Source: Paracoccus ravus
GTDB taxonomy: Bacteria; Pseudomonadota; Alphaproteobacteria; Rhodobacterales; Rhodobacteraceae
Reading direction: 5' to 3'
Length of the DNA stretch: 64,000 nt
Assembly: GCF_004522175.1 (NCBI RefSeq)
Contig: NZ_SDEB01000001.1
Span: 186,001 to 250,000 of the forward strand
Both the position numbers and the translations under genes were made by a program. The notes beneath the pieces were generated by a model. It was not told the origin of the DNA, did not search any database, and saw nothing but the letters and a program-made list of their open reading frames with translations. Below, one piece after another: positions 1 to 9,383 of this stretch (position 1 is the stretch's first letter; every line of letters starts with the position of its first letter).

Positions 1-379
1 CCAACGCCGCCGAGATCACACCCCGCACCCCGGAATTCGGGCGCAGCAGCGTCACCTCGCCTTCGGGCGCGGTTCCAAGATCGGTGCCGGTCGCGGCATC
101 GGTCAGTTTCAGATTGCCGTCTTCGGGGGAGGTGATGACCAAAAGCCCATCGCTCTTGCGCAGAGCCAGCATCCGATCCGCCCAGGCCTGCAACAGCGCC
201 GCGCCTTGCGGGCCGGTCGCGGCAATGGCCTCGACCACCGGGCCGACAGAGCCGCGCGAGGGTTTCTCGATCTCGGCGCGATGCGCGGCGATGACCGCGC
301 CCAGTTCGGGCGATTGCGCATGGGCGACGAAAGGCAGGGCCAGCGCAACAAAGGCCAAGGCAAGCAGGAATAGACGCAT
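1..379 (-). CDS. urtB: Urea ABC transporter permease UrtB (5' part only)
   Basis: About 126 N-terminal residues are present; the rest lies beyond the left edge. The protein opens with a clear signal peptide (roughly residues 1-22, ending AHAQ), followed by a soluble Ala/Arg/Glu-rich segment. Many UrtB proteins have such an extracytoplasmic N-terminal region ahead of the LivH-like membrane domain, which is not visible here. UrtB would form the inner-membrane channel of the ATP-driven urea importer UrtABCDE. The call rests mainly on its position 60 nt downstream of urtA on the same strand. The ATG follows a GAGGACTCC-type weak ribosome site. An intrinsic terminator separates it from urtA, so it is probably expressed at a lower level than the binding protein. 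Confidence 0.8.
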   Translation of the reverse strand, partial: MRLFLLALAFVALALPFVAHAQSPELGAVIAAHRAEIEKPSRGSVGPVVEAIAATGPQGAALLQAWADRMLALRKSDGLLVITSPEDGNLKLTDAATGTDLGTAPEGEVTLLRPNSGVRGVISAAL

Positions 380-399
380 GGAGTCCTCGGGACGGGCAG

Positions 400-426
400 A
401 AAAGGGGCGGCGCGTCACGCCGCCCC
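400..426 (-). terminator. Intercistronic intrinsic terminator between urtA and urtB
   Basis: On the minus strand a perfect 9-bp stem GGGGCGGCG/CGCCGCCCC with a 5-nt loop is followed directly by TTTTCT. It lies 13 nt after the urtA stop codon and 20 nt before the urtB start. Partial termination here would give excess periplasmic binding protein over permease, a common arrangement in ABC importer operons. Confidence 0.75.
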
Positions 427-439
427 GGTCATCAGCGGG

Positions 440-1723
440 TCAGTAGTTCGATTTTTCCTGCACGCAGCTATTGGTCTCGGTGTTCCACATGCCGCATTTC
501 TTGCCCGGCCAATCCGAGTCGAGCTTGGCGCTTTCAGGCAGGAAATCGGTCCAGGCATCGCCGGCGACCTCGTCGGTCTGGCTCACGATGTCGAACTGGC
601 CATCGGCGCGGATCTCGCCGATCAGGACCGGCTTGGTCAGGTGGTGGTTCGGCAGGACCTTGGCCATGCCGCCGGTCAGGTTCGGCACCTCGACGCCGAC
701 AATGGCGTCCAGAACCGGGTCGGTATCGGTGGTTCCCGCCTTCTCGACCGCCTTAACCCAGGCATTGAAGCCGATGACCGTGGCTTCCATCGGGTCATTG
801 GTGACACGCTTGTCGTTCTCGGTGAACTTGTGCCACTCGTCGATAAAGGCCTTGTTGGTATCATTCTCGGCGGATTGGAAGTAATTCCATGCCGCGAGAT
901 GGCCCACGAGGTTGGTGGTATCCAGACCGGCCAGTTCTTCTTCGCCCACCGAAAAGGCGATGACCGGGATTTCCTCGGCCGAGATGCCCGCAGCCGCCAG
1001 TTCCTTGTAGAAGCCGATATTCGCGTCGCCATTGATGGTCGAGACGACGCCGACCTTCTTGCCATCGGCCCCCAGCGCCTTCACATCCGCGACGATCTTG
1101 GACCAGTCGGAGTGACCGAAGGGGGTGTAGTTCACGAAGATATCGCCTTCGGCCACGCCCTTGCCCTTGAGATAGGCATCAAGGATGTTGTTCGTGGTGC
1201 GCGGATAGACGTAATCCGTGCCTAGAAGCGCCCATTTCTCGACGCCCAGTTCCTCGGCCATGTAATCCACCGCCGGAATCGCCTGCTGGTTTGGCGCGGC
1301 ACCGGTATAGATGACGTTCTTCGAGCTTTCCTCGCCCTCATACTGCACCGGGTAGAACAGCAACCCGTTCAGTTCTTCGATGACGGGCAGCACCGACTTG
1401 CGGCTGACCGAGGTCCAGCAACCGAAAATGGCGTCAACGCCATTGACCGAGATGAGTTCGCGCGCCTTTTCCGCGAAAAGCGGCCAGTCCGAGGCCGGAT
1501 CGACCACGACCGCTTCGATTTTCTTGCCGAGCAAGCCGCCCTTGGCGTTCTGCTGCTCGACCATCATCAGCACGGTGTCTTTCAGCGTGGTCTCGGAAAT
1601 CGCCATGGTTCCCGAAAGCGAGTGGAGAACCCCGATCTTGATGGTGTCCTCCTGCGCCCATGAGGCGCTCGTCAGGCCGACCGACACAAGGGCGGCGGCC
1701 AAGACGCTGCTATAATACTTCAT
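440..1723 (-). CDS. urtA: Urea ABC transporter substrate-binding protein UrtA
   Basis: Periplasmic binding protein of 427 residues that captures urea (or short amides) and delivers it to the UrtBC permease. It has a Sec signal peptide at about residues 1-23 (cleavage near SWA/Q). The mature part is a type-I periplasmic fold of the Peripla_BP_5/UrtA-FmdD family: IGVLHSLSGTMA near the mature N-terminus, then FGCWTSVSRKSVLP and LFYPVQYEGEE, which are characteristic of urea/amide binders rather than branched-chain amino-acid binders. Length is normal for the family. The 170-nt region upstream is non-coding and should hold the promoter; such operons are usually under nitrogen control, but I could not identify a convincing sigma-54 site. 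Confidence 0.95.
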   Translation of the reverse strand: MKYYSSVLAAALVSVGLTSASWAQEDTIKIGVLHSLSGTMAISETTLKDTVLMMVEQQNAKGGLLGKKIEAVVVDPASDWPLFAEKARELISVNGVDAIFGCWTSVSRKSVLPVIEELNGLLFYPVQYEGEESSKNVIYTGAAPNQQAIPAVDYMAEELGVEKWALLGTDYVYPRTTNNILDAYLKGKGVAEGDIFVNYTPFGHSDWSKIVADVKALGADGKKVGVVSTINGDANIGFYKELAAAGISAEEIPVIAFSVGEEELAGLDTTNLVGHLAAWNYFQSAENDTNKAFIDEWHKFTENDKRVTNDPMEATVIGFNAWVKAVEKAGTTDTDPVLDAIVGVEVPNLTGGMAKVLPNHHLTKPVLIGEIRADGQFDIVSQTDEVAGDAWTDFLPESAKLDSDWPGKKCGMWNTETNSCVQEKSNY

Positions 1724-1894
1724 CCCTGTTTTCCCTCTCGTTGTGTGCCGCTGGGCGGCTGTAACGATGAGGGCAATGAGTCGGGCAGAATGCCAAGTTC
1801 AAGGGCAGGCCAAGAACAGGACGTTCAGCGCTGCCCTTATTTGTGCCCGGTTTTCAGGCACTAGGTGCGATCCGGCGGCAAAGCGAAAAAGCGT

Positions 1895-3145
1895 TCAGCC
1901 GCGCAGCATGGCCAAGAGCGCGGCATCGGCATAGCCGTCCGGCACCATGCCGCGGCTGCGCTGGTAGCCCTTGACCGCCTCGACGGATTTCGAGCCCAGC
2001 TTGCCGTCCGCCCCGCCGGTATCAAAGCCGCGCGCCATCAGAAGGCGCTGGATCTCGGCCTTTTCACTGTTCGAGAGCGTGCGCTCACCCCGCGGCCAAC
2101 TGCCCCGGATATAGGGGCGGCCAGCGATACGGTCGGCCAGATAGGACACGGCCAGCGCATAGCTGTCCGAGGTATTGTATTCGAGGATGGCACGGAAATT
2201 CTCGGTGATCAGGAAGGCCGGACCGCGCGCGCCCGCGGGCGCAAGCAGCGCGCCGGTCGGCACCGCCGCGCCATTCGCCGCGCGCACGCCCAGTGAGGAC
2301 CAATATCCGCCCGGCTTGACCACCGATTTGCTCACCAGATTGTAGTCGAAGCCCTGCGGCAGGATCACCTCGGTTCCCCAGGGCTGACCCGCGCGCCAGC
2401 CGCTGGCGCGCAGATAGGCCGCGGTCGAGGCCAGCGCGTCGGTCGGGTCATTCGACCAGATGTCGCGCCGCCCGTCGCCGTTGAAATCGACGGCATGGTT
2501 CAGGAAGGTGGACGGCATGAACTGGGTATGACCCATCGCGCCGGCCCAGCTTCCGACCATATGGGCATTGTCCACGTCACCCGCCTGGATGATGCGCAGC
2601 GCCGAGACCAGCTCGCCTGAGAAGAACTCGCCGCGACGCCCGTCATAGGCCAGTGTCGCGAGCGCCGGGATGATCTGGGTGCTGCCGCGGTTCGCGCCGT
2701 AATTCGTTTCCATCCCCCAGACGGCCAGCACGATCTCGCGCGGGACGCCATAGCGGCGTTCGATCGAGGCAAGGGTGCTGGCATAATTGGTCGCCATCTC
2801 ACGACCGGTCGAGACACGGCTACCACCTGTCGCCCCATCCAGATATTCCCAGATCGGCTTGGAAAACTCGCTCTGGCGGCGGTCCAGCGCGACCAGGCTG
2901 GGCTGGAAATGCGCCCCCGCCATGGCAATGTCGAAGACCTGCGGAGATACGCCAGCCGCCAGCGCACGGGGGCGGAAGCTGTTGACCCAGTTCTGGAAAC
3001 CCGCCTCGGAGCCCTGCCCACCTGCCGTGGGCAGGCCCGCGAAATTGCCGCCGATGGCGCCGGGGGCACGGTTTGCCCCCCCGCAAGCTGTCAGCGCGCA
3101 GACCAGAAGGGCCGCGGTTGCCAGTCGAAGATAGCGTGCTGTCAT
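1895..3145 (-). CDS. Lytic murein transglycosylase (MltB family) lipoprotein with peptidoglycan-binding domain
   Basis: Predicted 416-residue outer-membrane lipoprotein that cleaves the MurNAc-GlcNAc bond to leave 1,6-anhydro ends. I chose the ATG at 3145 because it places a signal peptide with lipobox LTAC (lipid-modified Cys21) at the N-terminus; a longer in-frame start would bury it. The SLT_2/MltB catalytic domain covers about residues 45-340, with the family motif VWGMETNYG, in which Glu146 should be the general acid. GAMGHTQFMPS follows, another MltB hallmark. A PG_binding_1 domain occupies about 353-416 (ending DGYADAALLAML). It is flanked by non-overlapping genes on the same strand; no operon partner is evident. 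Confidence 0.92.
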   Translation of the reverse strand: MTARYLRLATAALLVCALTACGGANRAPGAIGGNFAGLPTAGGQGSEAGFQNWVNSFRPRALAAGVSPQVFDIAMAGAHFQPSLVALDRRQSEFSKPIWEYLDGATGGSRVSTGREMATNYASTLASIERRYGVPREIVLAVWGMETNYGANRGSTQIIPALATLAYDGRRGEFFSGELVSALRIIQAGDVDNAHMVGSWAGAMGHTQFMPSTFLNHAVDFNGDGRRDIWSNDPTDALASTAAYLRASGWRAGQPWGTEVILPQGFDYNLVSKSVVKPGGYWSSLGVRAANGAAVPTGALLAPAGARGPAFLITENFRAILEYNTSDSYALAVSYLADRIAGRPYIRGSWPRGERTLSNSEKAEIQRLLMARGFDTGGADGKLGSKSVEAVKGYQRSRGMVPDGYADAALLAMLRG

Positions 3146-3221
3146 TGGCCTGTCCCCTGCCTGCTCTTGTTCTGGTTGAAGCCAGTCTAGCGCAGCGAAA
3201 CGGGGGTGAACAACAGGCTTG

Positions 3222-3545
3222 TCAGGCTTGCTCGTCCTCGTCGAAAATCGCCTCCATCTGAGCGACGATGACAGAGTTTTCGGCAAGCGCGCGATCCATC
3301 AGGGCGCGCTCTTCCTCGGGAATGTCATGGCCTTCGGCCAGTCGTTCGTCAATCGACCCGTGGCCCGTGACCTCGAGCGGTTTCAGTCCGGCCTGTTTCA
3401 GGATCGCGACGGTCTCGCGCACCGCCTCGTCCTCGTCCTTGCCCGAGGCATAGCAGACCAGAGCAGCGCCGGTCGCGTCCTTGGGCAGACCGTCATTCTC
3501 GGCGCGCCCGACCTCGACCAGAAGCGTATAGACCTGCTGTGCCAT
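3222..3545 (-). CDS. Small acidic conserved-type hypothetical protein
   Basis: I do not recognise the family. The product is 107 residues, soluble and acidic at its C-terminus (ending FDEDEQA). It begins MAQQVYTLLVEVG and contains Gly-Leu-Pro and CYASGKDEDEA segments, with a predicted alternating beta-strand/helix pattern that could be a small ferredoxin-like fold. I chose the ATG at 3545 rather than one four codons upstream, because the hydrophobic first strand starts immediately after it. The amino-acid composition, codon use and absence of a better frame support a real gene. It is not obviously coupled to neighbours (76 nt from the transglycosylase, about 90 nt to the next gene). Confidence 0.6.
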   Translation of the reverse strand: MAQQVYTLLVEVGRAENDGLPKDATGAALVCYASGKDEDEAVRETVAILKQAGLKPLEVTGHGSIDERLAEGHDIPEEERALMDRALAENSVIVAQMEAIFDEDEQA

Positions 3546-3636
3546 TTTTGTCCCCATCTGCCAATTCGGCCCTGATCCCCCAATGAGCCGGGGAAAACAA
3601 GGCCGAGATCAGGTTCTCATGAGAGGAAAGGCCTGC

Positions 3637-3888
3637 CTATCTGGCGACCGCCCGATAAAGCCAGATCAGGATCACCGCGCCGATCAGGCCGACGAAGCCT
3701 TGCGCGATCCAACTGCCCGCCTGCGCGTTCAACCCCAGAATACCGAGCACCGCGTTGCCGATGACCGCGCCGACAATGCCGAGGATGATGTTCAGAAACA
3801 CCCCCGTATCGGCCTTCATGATATTGCTGGCGATCCAGCCCGCGAGGCCGCCCACGATAATGGCGGCGATCCAGCCCAAGCCTTCCAT
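3637..3888 (-). CDS. GlsB/YeaQ/YmgE family stress-response membrane protein
   Basis: An 83-residue integral membrane protein with three hydrophobic helices separated by short Gly-rich turns. The pattern GWIAAIIVGGLAGWIAS, then ILGIVGAVIGNAVLGILG and a final FVGLIGAVILIWLYR, matches the transglycosylase-associated (YeaQ) family. Its members are often induced by stress or in stationary phase; their biochemical role is not settled. The ATG at 3888 is preferred over one 15 codons upstream because an AAGGAG ribosome site lies 5 nt before it. It lies downstream of dapD on the same strand, but a strong hairpin between them suggests separate transcription. Confidence 0.85.
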   Translation of the reverse strand: MEGLGWIAAIIVGGLAGWIASNIMKADTGVFLNIILGIVGAVIGNAVLGILGLNAQAGSWIAQGFVGLIGAVILIWLYRAVAR

Positions 3889-3905
3889 GCGCTTCTCCTT
3901 GAATA

Positions 3906-3936
3906 GGGGTGTCTGCGCGCTCAACGCGGACACCCC
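3906..3936 (-). terminator. Hairpin after dapD (terminator-like, no clear T tract)
   Basis: Inverted repeat GGGGTGTC/GACACCCC enclosing a GC-rich inner stem, 23 nt after the dapD stop. On the minus strand it is followed by TATTC rather than a run of T, so it may be a weak terminator or an mRNA 3'-end stabiliser. Confidence 0.4.
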
Positions 3937-3959
3937 CGATCAGGTTCACGCCGATCGGA

Positions 3960-4784
<825 letters not shown>

Positions 4785-4888
4785 GGCGGTACTCTCTTTG
4801 CTGGAACTCGGGTGGAAACTGGTTTGCAAGGGCTATAGACCGGGGGAATGCGGCCGCGCAATCCGCCTGCCCGCCTCTGAGGTTCCTG

Positions 4889-5716
4889 ATGATCGAAGAA
4901 GACGAGCGCCACCACCCGATCCGCGACAGCCAGCAGGACGCCGTGGCCGAACGTCGGCATCCCGACACGCCGCAAACCCGCGCGCCCGCCTATCGACTGG
5001 CCTTTACCGACCAGGAATTCCTGCTGAGGGACGAATTGCGCCCGGTTCGGCTGCAACTGGAACTGCTGAAGCCACAGATGATCATGGATGCGCGCGGCAT
5101 CCGTTCGACCATCGTGATGTTCGGCGGCGCGCGCATTCCTGCGCCCGAGCATCGCGACTCCGCCCGGACAGAGACGCTCGCCGAACTCTCGCGCTATTAC
5201 GAAGAGGCCCGGCGTTTCGCCCGGATGATGACCGAACGCAGCCTTGAAAGCTATGGCGCGGAAAACGTGATCTGCACGGGCGGCGGCCCGGGCGTGATGG
5301 AGGCCGGAAATCTGGGCGCACATGAGGCCGGCGGAACTTCGATCGGGCTCTCGATCGTGCTGCCGCACGAGCAGGCGCCGAACGAATACGTGACGCCCGA
5401 CCTGTGCTTCAATTTCCACTATTTCGCGATCCGGAAAATGCATTTCCTGATGCGCGCCAAGGCCGTCACCATCTTTCCCGGCGGCTTTGGCACGCTCGAC
5501 GAGATGTTCGAGGCCCTGACCCTGATCCAAACCGGCCGGATGCGGCGCGTGCCCTTCATCCTTTTTGGACCCGAATTCTGGCACAAGATCATCAATTGGG
5601 ACGCGCTGGCCGAGGCCGGCACGATCAGCGCAGAAGACCTTGATCTGATCAGCTTTGTCGAAACCGCCGAAGAGGCCGTCGCGATCATCGACAATTGGGT
5701 CGAACCCTGCCCCTGA
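4889..5716 (+). CDS. LOG-family (TIGR00730) nucleotide phosphoribohydrolase
   Basis: A 275-residue protein of the Rossmann-fold LOG/lysine-decarboxylase-like family. The diagnostic nucleotide-binding motif PGGFGTLDE lies at residues 197-205, and GGGPGVMEA at 131-139, the two signatures of cytokinin riboside 5'-monophosphate phosphoribohydrolases; bacterial members release the base from AMP-like nucleotides. The first 65 residues form a charged extension that is longer than in the short plant-type LOG proteins and is typical of the larger bacterial subgroup. The physiological substrate cannot be read from sequence. It converges on rlmH with a 5-nt gap. Confidence 0.9.
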   Translation: MIEEDERHHPIRDSQQDAVAERRHPDTPQTRAPAYRLAFTDQEFLLRDELRPVRLQLELLKPQMIMDARGIRSTIVMFGGARIPAPEHRDSARTETLAELSRYYEEARRFARMMTERSLESYGAENVICTGGGPGVMEAGNLGAHEAGGTSIGLSIVLPHEQAPNEYVTPDLCFNFHYFAIRKMHFLMRAKAVTIFPGGFGTLDEMFEALTLIQTGRMRRVPFILFGPEFWHKIINWDALAEAGTISAEDLDLISFVETAEEAVAIIDNWVEPCP

Positions 5717-5721
5717 GGGGA

Positions 5722-6189
5722 TCAGACCCGATGATAGGGGCTACCTGCCAGAATGGTCGTGGCGCGGTAAATCTGCTCGGCCAGCATGACGCGGACCAAC
5801 ATATGCGGCCAGACCATGCGCCCGAAGCTGATCGACAGATCGGCGCGAGCGCGCAGGCTGGGATCAAGGCCATCGGCGCCGCCGATGACAAAGGCGATGT
5901 CGCGCGCCTGATCGCGGAAAGCGGCAATCTTCTGGGCAAATTCCGGCGAGGAGAGCATCTGGCCGCGCTCGTCCATGATGACCAGCGCCGCGCCATCGGG
6001 GATAGCGCGCTCAAGCAGCGGGGCCTCGGCGCTCATGCCGCCGCCGCGCTTGTCCTCGACCTCGGCGATCGACACCGGGGGCAGGCCCAAGGCGCGACCG
6101 GCCTTGGCATGACGATCAAGGTAATCGGCGATCAGCTTCGCCTCGGGGCCCTGCCGCAGCCGCCCGACCGCGGCAATGACCATCCTCAT
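5722..6189 (-). CDS. rlmH: 23S rRNA (pseudouridine1915-N3)-methyltransferase RlmH
   Basis: SPOUT-class methyltransferase that modifies pseudouridine 1915 in helix 69 of 23S rRNA on assembled 70S ribosomes. At 155 residues it has the expected length. The SAM-binding knot region includes IAFVIGGADGLD, and the C-terminus carries the family signature GSPYHR (residues 149-154). It follows rsfS with a 14-nt gap; rsfS-rlmH is a common bacterial pair, both acting on the large ribosomal subunit, so the two are almost certainly co-transcribed. Confidence 0.97.
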   Translation of the reverse strand: MRMVIAAVGRLRQGPEAKLIADYLDRHAKAGRALGLPPVSIAEVEDKRGGGMSAEAPLLERAIPDGAALVIMDERGQMLSSPEFAQKIAAFRDQARDIAFVIGGADGLDPSLRARADLSISFGRMVWPHMLVRVMLAEQIYRATTILAGSPYHRV

Positions 6190-6203
6190 GCTTCAGTTCC
6201 GGC

Positions 6204-6659
6204 TCAGATCTGGGTCCGGCGGGCTTCTTCGGCCGCATGATCCGCGCGCAGCCGCTCAAGCGTGGCCGAGCGCAGCGCATCCGCCGGCATCCACATCTTT
6301 TCGAGCTGGTAGAATTCGCGCACTTCCGGGCGGAAGACATGGACGATCACGTCATCGGTGTCGATCAGCACCCAGTCGCCGGTATCCTTGCCCTCGATGC
6401 GGGCGGAACGGCCGGTCTGTTCCTTCAGGCGCTGGACCAGTTTTTCGGCGATGGCGGCCACCTGACGCGACGAGCGACCCGAGGCGATCACCATGTGATC
6501 GGCCATGGCCGAACGACCGCGCAGGTCGATGGTCACGACCTCTTCGGCCTTGTCGTCATCAAGCGAGGTGAGAATGCGGTCCAGTAGCTGATCGCTGGTC
6601 AGCTCGGACTCCGCGGTGGACGCAGCCGGCGCAGGAGCCGGCGAAGCGGTATCGGACAG
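6204..6659 (-). CDS. rsfS: Ribosomal silencing factor RsfS, apparently with a non-AUG start
   Basis: Binds ribosomal protein uL14 and blocks subunit joining under nutrient limitation. The conserved core includes DLRGRSAMADHMVIASG, DWVLIDTDDVIVHVF and FYQLEKMWM. The family's first helix (here LLDRILTSLDDDKAEEVV) lies upstream of the only in-frame GTG (6536), so translation must begin earlier. There is no in-frame ATG, GTG or TTG between that helix and the in-frame stop at 6675-6677. The best candidate is CTG at 6659, 8 nt after a GGAGG, giving 151 residues with a Pro/Ala-rich leader. Function is secure; the start is inferred. The gene pairs with rlmH downstream. Confidence 0.88.
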   Translation of the reverse strand: MSDTASPAPAPAASTAESELTSDQLLDRILTSLDDDKAEEVVTIDLRGRSAMADHMVIASGRSSRQVAAIAEKLVQRLKEQTGRSARIEGKDTGDWVLIDTDDVIVHVFRPEVREFYQLEKMWMPADALRSATLERLRADHAAEEARRTQI

Positions 6660-6734
6660 GGGTTCATCCTCCGGTCATCGCGCCGACAACCCCCGGCGCC
6701 GGGCCCCTCTAATGTAGCATGATTTATCGCTTGC

Positions 6735-6968
6735 TCAATGAGCCGAAGGCGGTTTTATTGGTGTATTCCCCCGCGTACATCCGGAAATGGGCAGATTCCC
6801 CCAAGGTTCCGGGCATTTGACCTGACTCTGTGTCCAGGCGAGGCGATGGCCGTCAACCCGCGCCATGTGGCGCGCACGCTCGGCCGGGCCACCCGTGATC
6901 AGCACCGAAAGTGCGAAAATCGCCACCAGAAACAGCGGGATCGAGCGCAGGACCACCCGAATCATCAT
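6735..6968 (-). CDS. Small single-pass membrane or secreted protein, unrecognised
   Basis: A 77-residue frame with a hydrophobic N-terminal helix (about residues 5-26, VVLRSIPLFLVAIFALSVL) followed by a polar, Cys- and Pro-containing tail. The main support for translation is a strong ribosome site AAGGAGG 8 nt before the ATG, with tandem ATG codons at 6968 and 6965. I do not recognise the family. The tail has no conserved-looking pattern, so the C-terminal extent may be fortuitous. It could be a signal-anchor protein of the inner membrane. About 296 nt separate it from leuC on the other strand; that stretch shows no other credible gene. Confidence 0.5.
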   Translation of the reverse strand: MMIRVVLRSIPLFLVAIFALSVLITGGPAERARHMARVDGHRLAWTQSQVKCPEPWGNLPISGCTRGNTPIKPPSAH

Positions 6969-7264
6969 CGCTTCGACCTCCTTTTCGTCTTGCGGGCAGG
7001 ATAACGCCGTGACGAGAAGAGGGAATTAACAGCCTCGTGCGCGCGTATTGCCTGACCGATCAAACCGGCGTATGAGTTCCGACATGCGAGGATTCGTCTA
7101 TTTCGACATCCATGACCGCGCCCGGCTGCCGGGTCGGTTCTACGGCGAAAGCCTTTCCGTCACTGCGCGACTTTGACGGTGTGCGGCGCATTTCCGGCGC
7201 CCCGCCGCGCATTGCGGCCCCATTTTTCGCTATTTCCCAGCTACTCTTTCGGAAAGAGACAGCC

Positions 7265-8701
7265 ATGACCGGCAATATCAATGCGGGCGCGCCCCGCACG
7301 CTCTATGACAAGATCTTCGACGCGCATGTGGTCGACCGTTCCGAGGACGGCACCTGCGTGCTCTATATCGACCGCCATCTGGTCCACGAGGTCACCTCGC
7401 CCCAGGCCTTCGAGGGCCTGCGCATGGCCGGGCGCAAGGTGCGCCGCCCCGACCAGACCATCGCCGTGCCAGACCATAACGTGCCGACGACTGCCGACCG
7501 CGTGCAGGGCATCGAGAATCCCGAGGGCCGCATCCAGGTCGCAGAACTGGACAAGAACGCCCGCGAATTCGGTCTGAACTACTATCCGATGTCGGATGTC
7601 CGTCAGGGCATCGTCCATATCGTCGGCCCCGAACAGGGCTGGACCCTGCCGGGCATGACCGTGGTTTGCGGCGACAGCCACACCGCGACGCATGGCGCTT
7701 TCGGCGCGCTGGCCCATGGCATCGGCACCTCGGAAGTGGAACATGTTCTGGCGACGCAGACGCTGATTCAGAAAAAATCCAAGAATATGAAGGTCGAGAT
7801 CACCGGCAAGCTGCTGCCCGGCGTCACGGCGAAGGACATCACGCTGGCTGTCATCGGCAAGACCGGCACCGCTGGCGGCACGGGCTATGTCATCGAATAT
7901 TGCGGCGAGGCGATCCGCGACCTCTCGATGGAAGGCCGCATGACCGTCTGCAACATGGCGATCGAAGGCGGCGCCCGTGCTGGCCTGATCGCGCCCGACG
8001 AAAAGACCTTCGACTATTGCAAAGGCCGCCCGCACGCCCCGAAGGGCGCGGCATGGGAAGCCGCCATCACCTGGTGGAAAACTCTCTTCACCGATGAAGG
8101 CGCGCATTTCGACAAGATCGTGACCATTCGCGGCGAGGATATCGCTCCGGTCGTGACCTGGGGCACCTCGCCCGAGGACGTGCTGGCGATCACCGACAAG
8201 GTCCCGGCCCCCGAGGATTTCGAAGGCGGCAAGATCGAGGCCGCGCGCCGCAGCCTCGACTACATGGGCCTGAAACCGGGCACGCCGCTGAGTGAGATCA
8301 AGATCGACGCGGTCTTCATCGGCTCCTGCACCAATGGCCGGATCGAGGATCTGCGCGCTGCCGCTGGCATTCTGAAGGGCCAGCATCTGGCTGAGGGTGT
8401 ACGCGGCATGGTCGTTCCCGGCTCGGGCCTCGTACGCCTTCAGGCCGAGGAAGAGGGCCTGGACAAGATCTTCACCGATGCCGGTTTCGAATGGCGTCTG
8501 GCGGGCTGCTCGATGTGCCTGGGCATGAACCCCGACCAGCTTGCGCCGGGCGAGCGCTGCGCCGCGACCTCGAACCGCAACTTCGAGGGCCGCATGGGCC
8601 GTGGTGGCCGCACGCATCTGATGTCGCCCGTGATGGCCGCCGCCGCGGGCATCAAGGGCCACCTGACCGATGTGCGCGAGTTCATGGCCGAGACGGTCTG
8701 A
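7265..8701 (+). CDS. leuC: 3-isopropylmalate dehydratase large subunit
   Basis: With LeuD, isomerises 2-isopropylmalate to 3-isopropylmalate in leucine synthesis. The 478-residue product begins at the ATG at 7265 ([19 protein letters not shown]); an open frame extends further upstream, but that part does not resemble the family. The aconitase-type [4Fe-4S] cluster ligands are visible: Cys355 in IGSCTNGR, and Cys415 and Cys418 in [10 protein letters not shown]. Substrate-region motifs GDSHTATHG and GTSEVEHV are intact. Unlike many genomes, leuC is separated from leuD by an antisense gene, so the two subunits are not in a simple bicistronic unit. The last 20 nt overlap that antisense gene. Confidence 0.97.
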   Translation: MTGNINAGAPRTLYDKIFDAHVVDRSEDGTCVLYIDRHLVHEVTSPQAFEGLRMAGRKVRRPDQTIAVPDHNVPTTADRVQGIENPEGRIQVAELDKNAREFGLNYYPMSDVRQGIVHIVGPEQGWTLPGMTVVCGDSHTATHGAFGALAHGIGTSEVEHVLATQTLIQKKSKNMKVEITGKLLPGVTAKDITLAVIGKTGTAGGTGYVIEYCGEAIRDLSMEGRMTVCNMAIEGGARAGLIAPDEKTFDYCKGRPHAPKGAAWEAAITWWKTLFTDEGAHFDKIVTIRGEDIAPVVTWGTSPEDVLAITDKVPAPEDFEGGKIEAARRSLDYMGLKPGTPLSEIKIDAVFIGSCTNGRIEDLRAAAGILKGQHLAEGVRGMVVPGSGLVRLQAEEEGLDKIFTDAGFEWRLAGCSMCLGMNPDQLAPGERCAATSNRNFEGRMGRGGRTHLMSPVMAAAAGIKGHLTDVREFMAETV

Positions 8702-9299
8702 TTCCGGCACGGCGGGGCGCGCTTCTGCCCCGCCGCAGCAGGAAGATGGCATTCACGGCGATCAGCAGCAGCCCGGTATTCTCGAATAGGAAGTTGAACC
8801 GAATATTCGCGAAATCCATGTTGATGAGACGGTCGAAATGATGGAACCCCACGGCCCGCACCAGGACAAAGCCGCAAAGGATGGCCAGCCCCAGCAGGGC
8901 AAGGCCGTTCGACGGCAATGCGCCTTTGAGGCCGCGCAGCAGGACCATCAGGGCCAGGACCATCAGCAGGACCAGCACCAGGATGAAGGCCAGCTGCACG
9001 AGGCCGCGGCTCTCGTACCAGCCCTGTGCGCGGGCCAGGCAGCGCCCCGTCGCCGTCAGCGCGGATTGCAGGTCAAGCTGCTTGTTGATCGCGAGAAACG
9101 CCGTGATCGCGGCAATCGTGGCCCAGAGCCCGAAGGCCGCGCCCCTCGGGTGCCGTATCGACACCCGCAGGGCCAGAGCACTGCACAAAAGATAAAAGAT
9201 CACCGTCAGCCAGCCGGTGATCTCGGGGTCTCCGATCCTTGGCGTCCAATCGCGAGCCACGCAGGCACGCAGGGCGGCGAAACTCGTGAACCCGGTCAT
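8682..9299 (-). CDS. Multi-pass membrane protein of unknown function, antisense between leuC and leuD
   Basis: A 205-residue hydrophobic protein with about four or five membrane helices: one near residues 29-47 ([15 protein letters not shown]), one at 57-72, a long one around 105-125 ([14 protein letters not shown]), one near 134-150, and a C-terminal one ([12 protein letters not shown]) before a basic Arg-rich tail. I do not recognise a named family. The ATG at 9299 is preferred over the GTG at 9305, because AAGGA sits 7 nt ahead of it. The 3' end overlaps the end of leuC by 20 nt on the opposite strand. Residues [17 protein letters not shown] between the last helices look like a conserved periplasmic or cytosolic loop. 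Confidence 0.75.
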   Translation of the reverse strand: MTGFTSFAALRACVARDWTPRIGDPEITGWLTVIFYLLCSALALRVSIRHPRGAAFGLWATIAAITAFLAINKQLDLQSALTATGRCLARAQGWYESRGLVQLAFILVLVLLMVLALMVLLRGLKGALPSNGLALLGLAILCGFVLVRAVGFHHFDRLINMDFANIRFNFLFENTGLLLIAVNAIFLLRRGRSAPRRAGIRPSRP

Positions 9300-9383
9300 C
9301 AACACATCCTTGTGGCGGCAATAGGCCCGTCACCAAAAAGCTAACGGCCACCCACGCGGCCAGTCAATTCTGCGAGGAAGCAA

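Noticed and set aside
1724..1894. Sigma-54 promoter upstream of urtA
   Set aside because: Expected from nitrogen regulation, but I found no convincing GG-N10-GC element on the minus strand.
7084..7179. Short frame of 31 codons upstream of leuC as a leucine leader peptide
   Set aside because: No run of Leu codons, no good ribosome site and no terminator/antiterminator pair between it and leuC.
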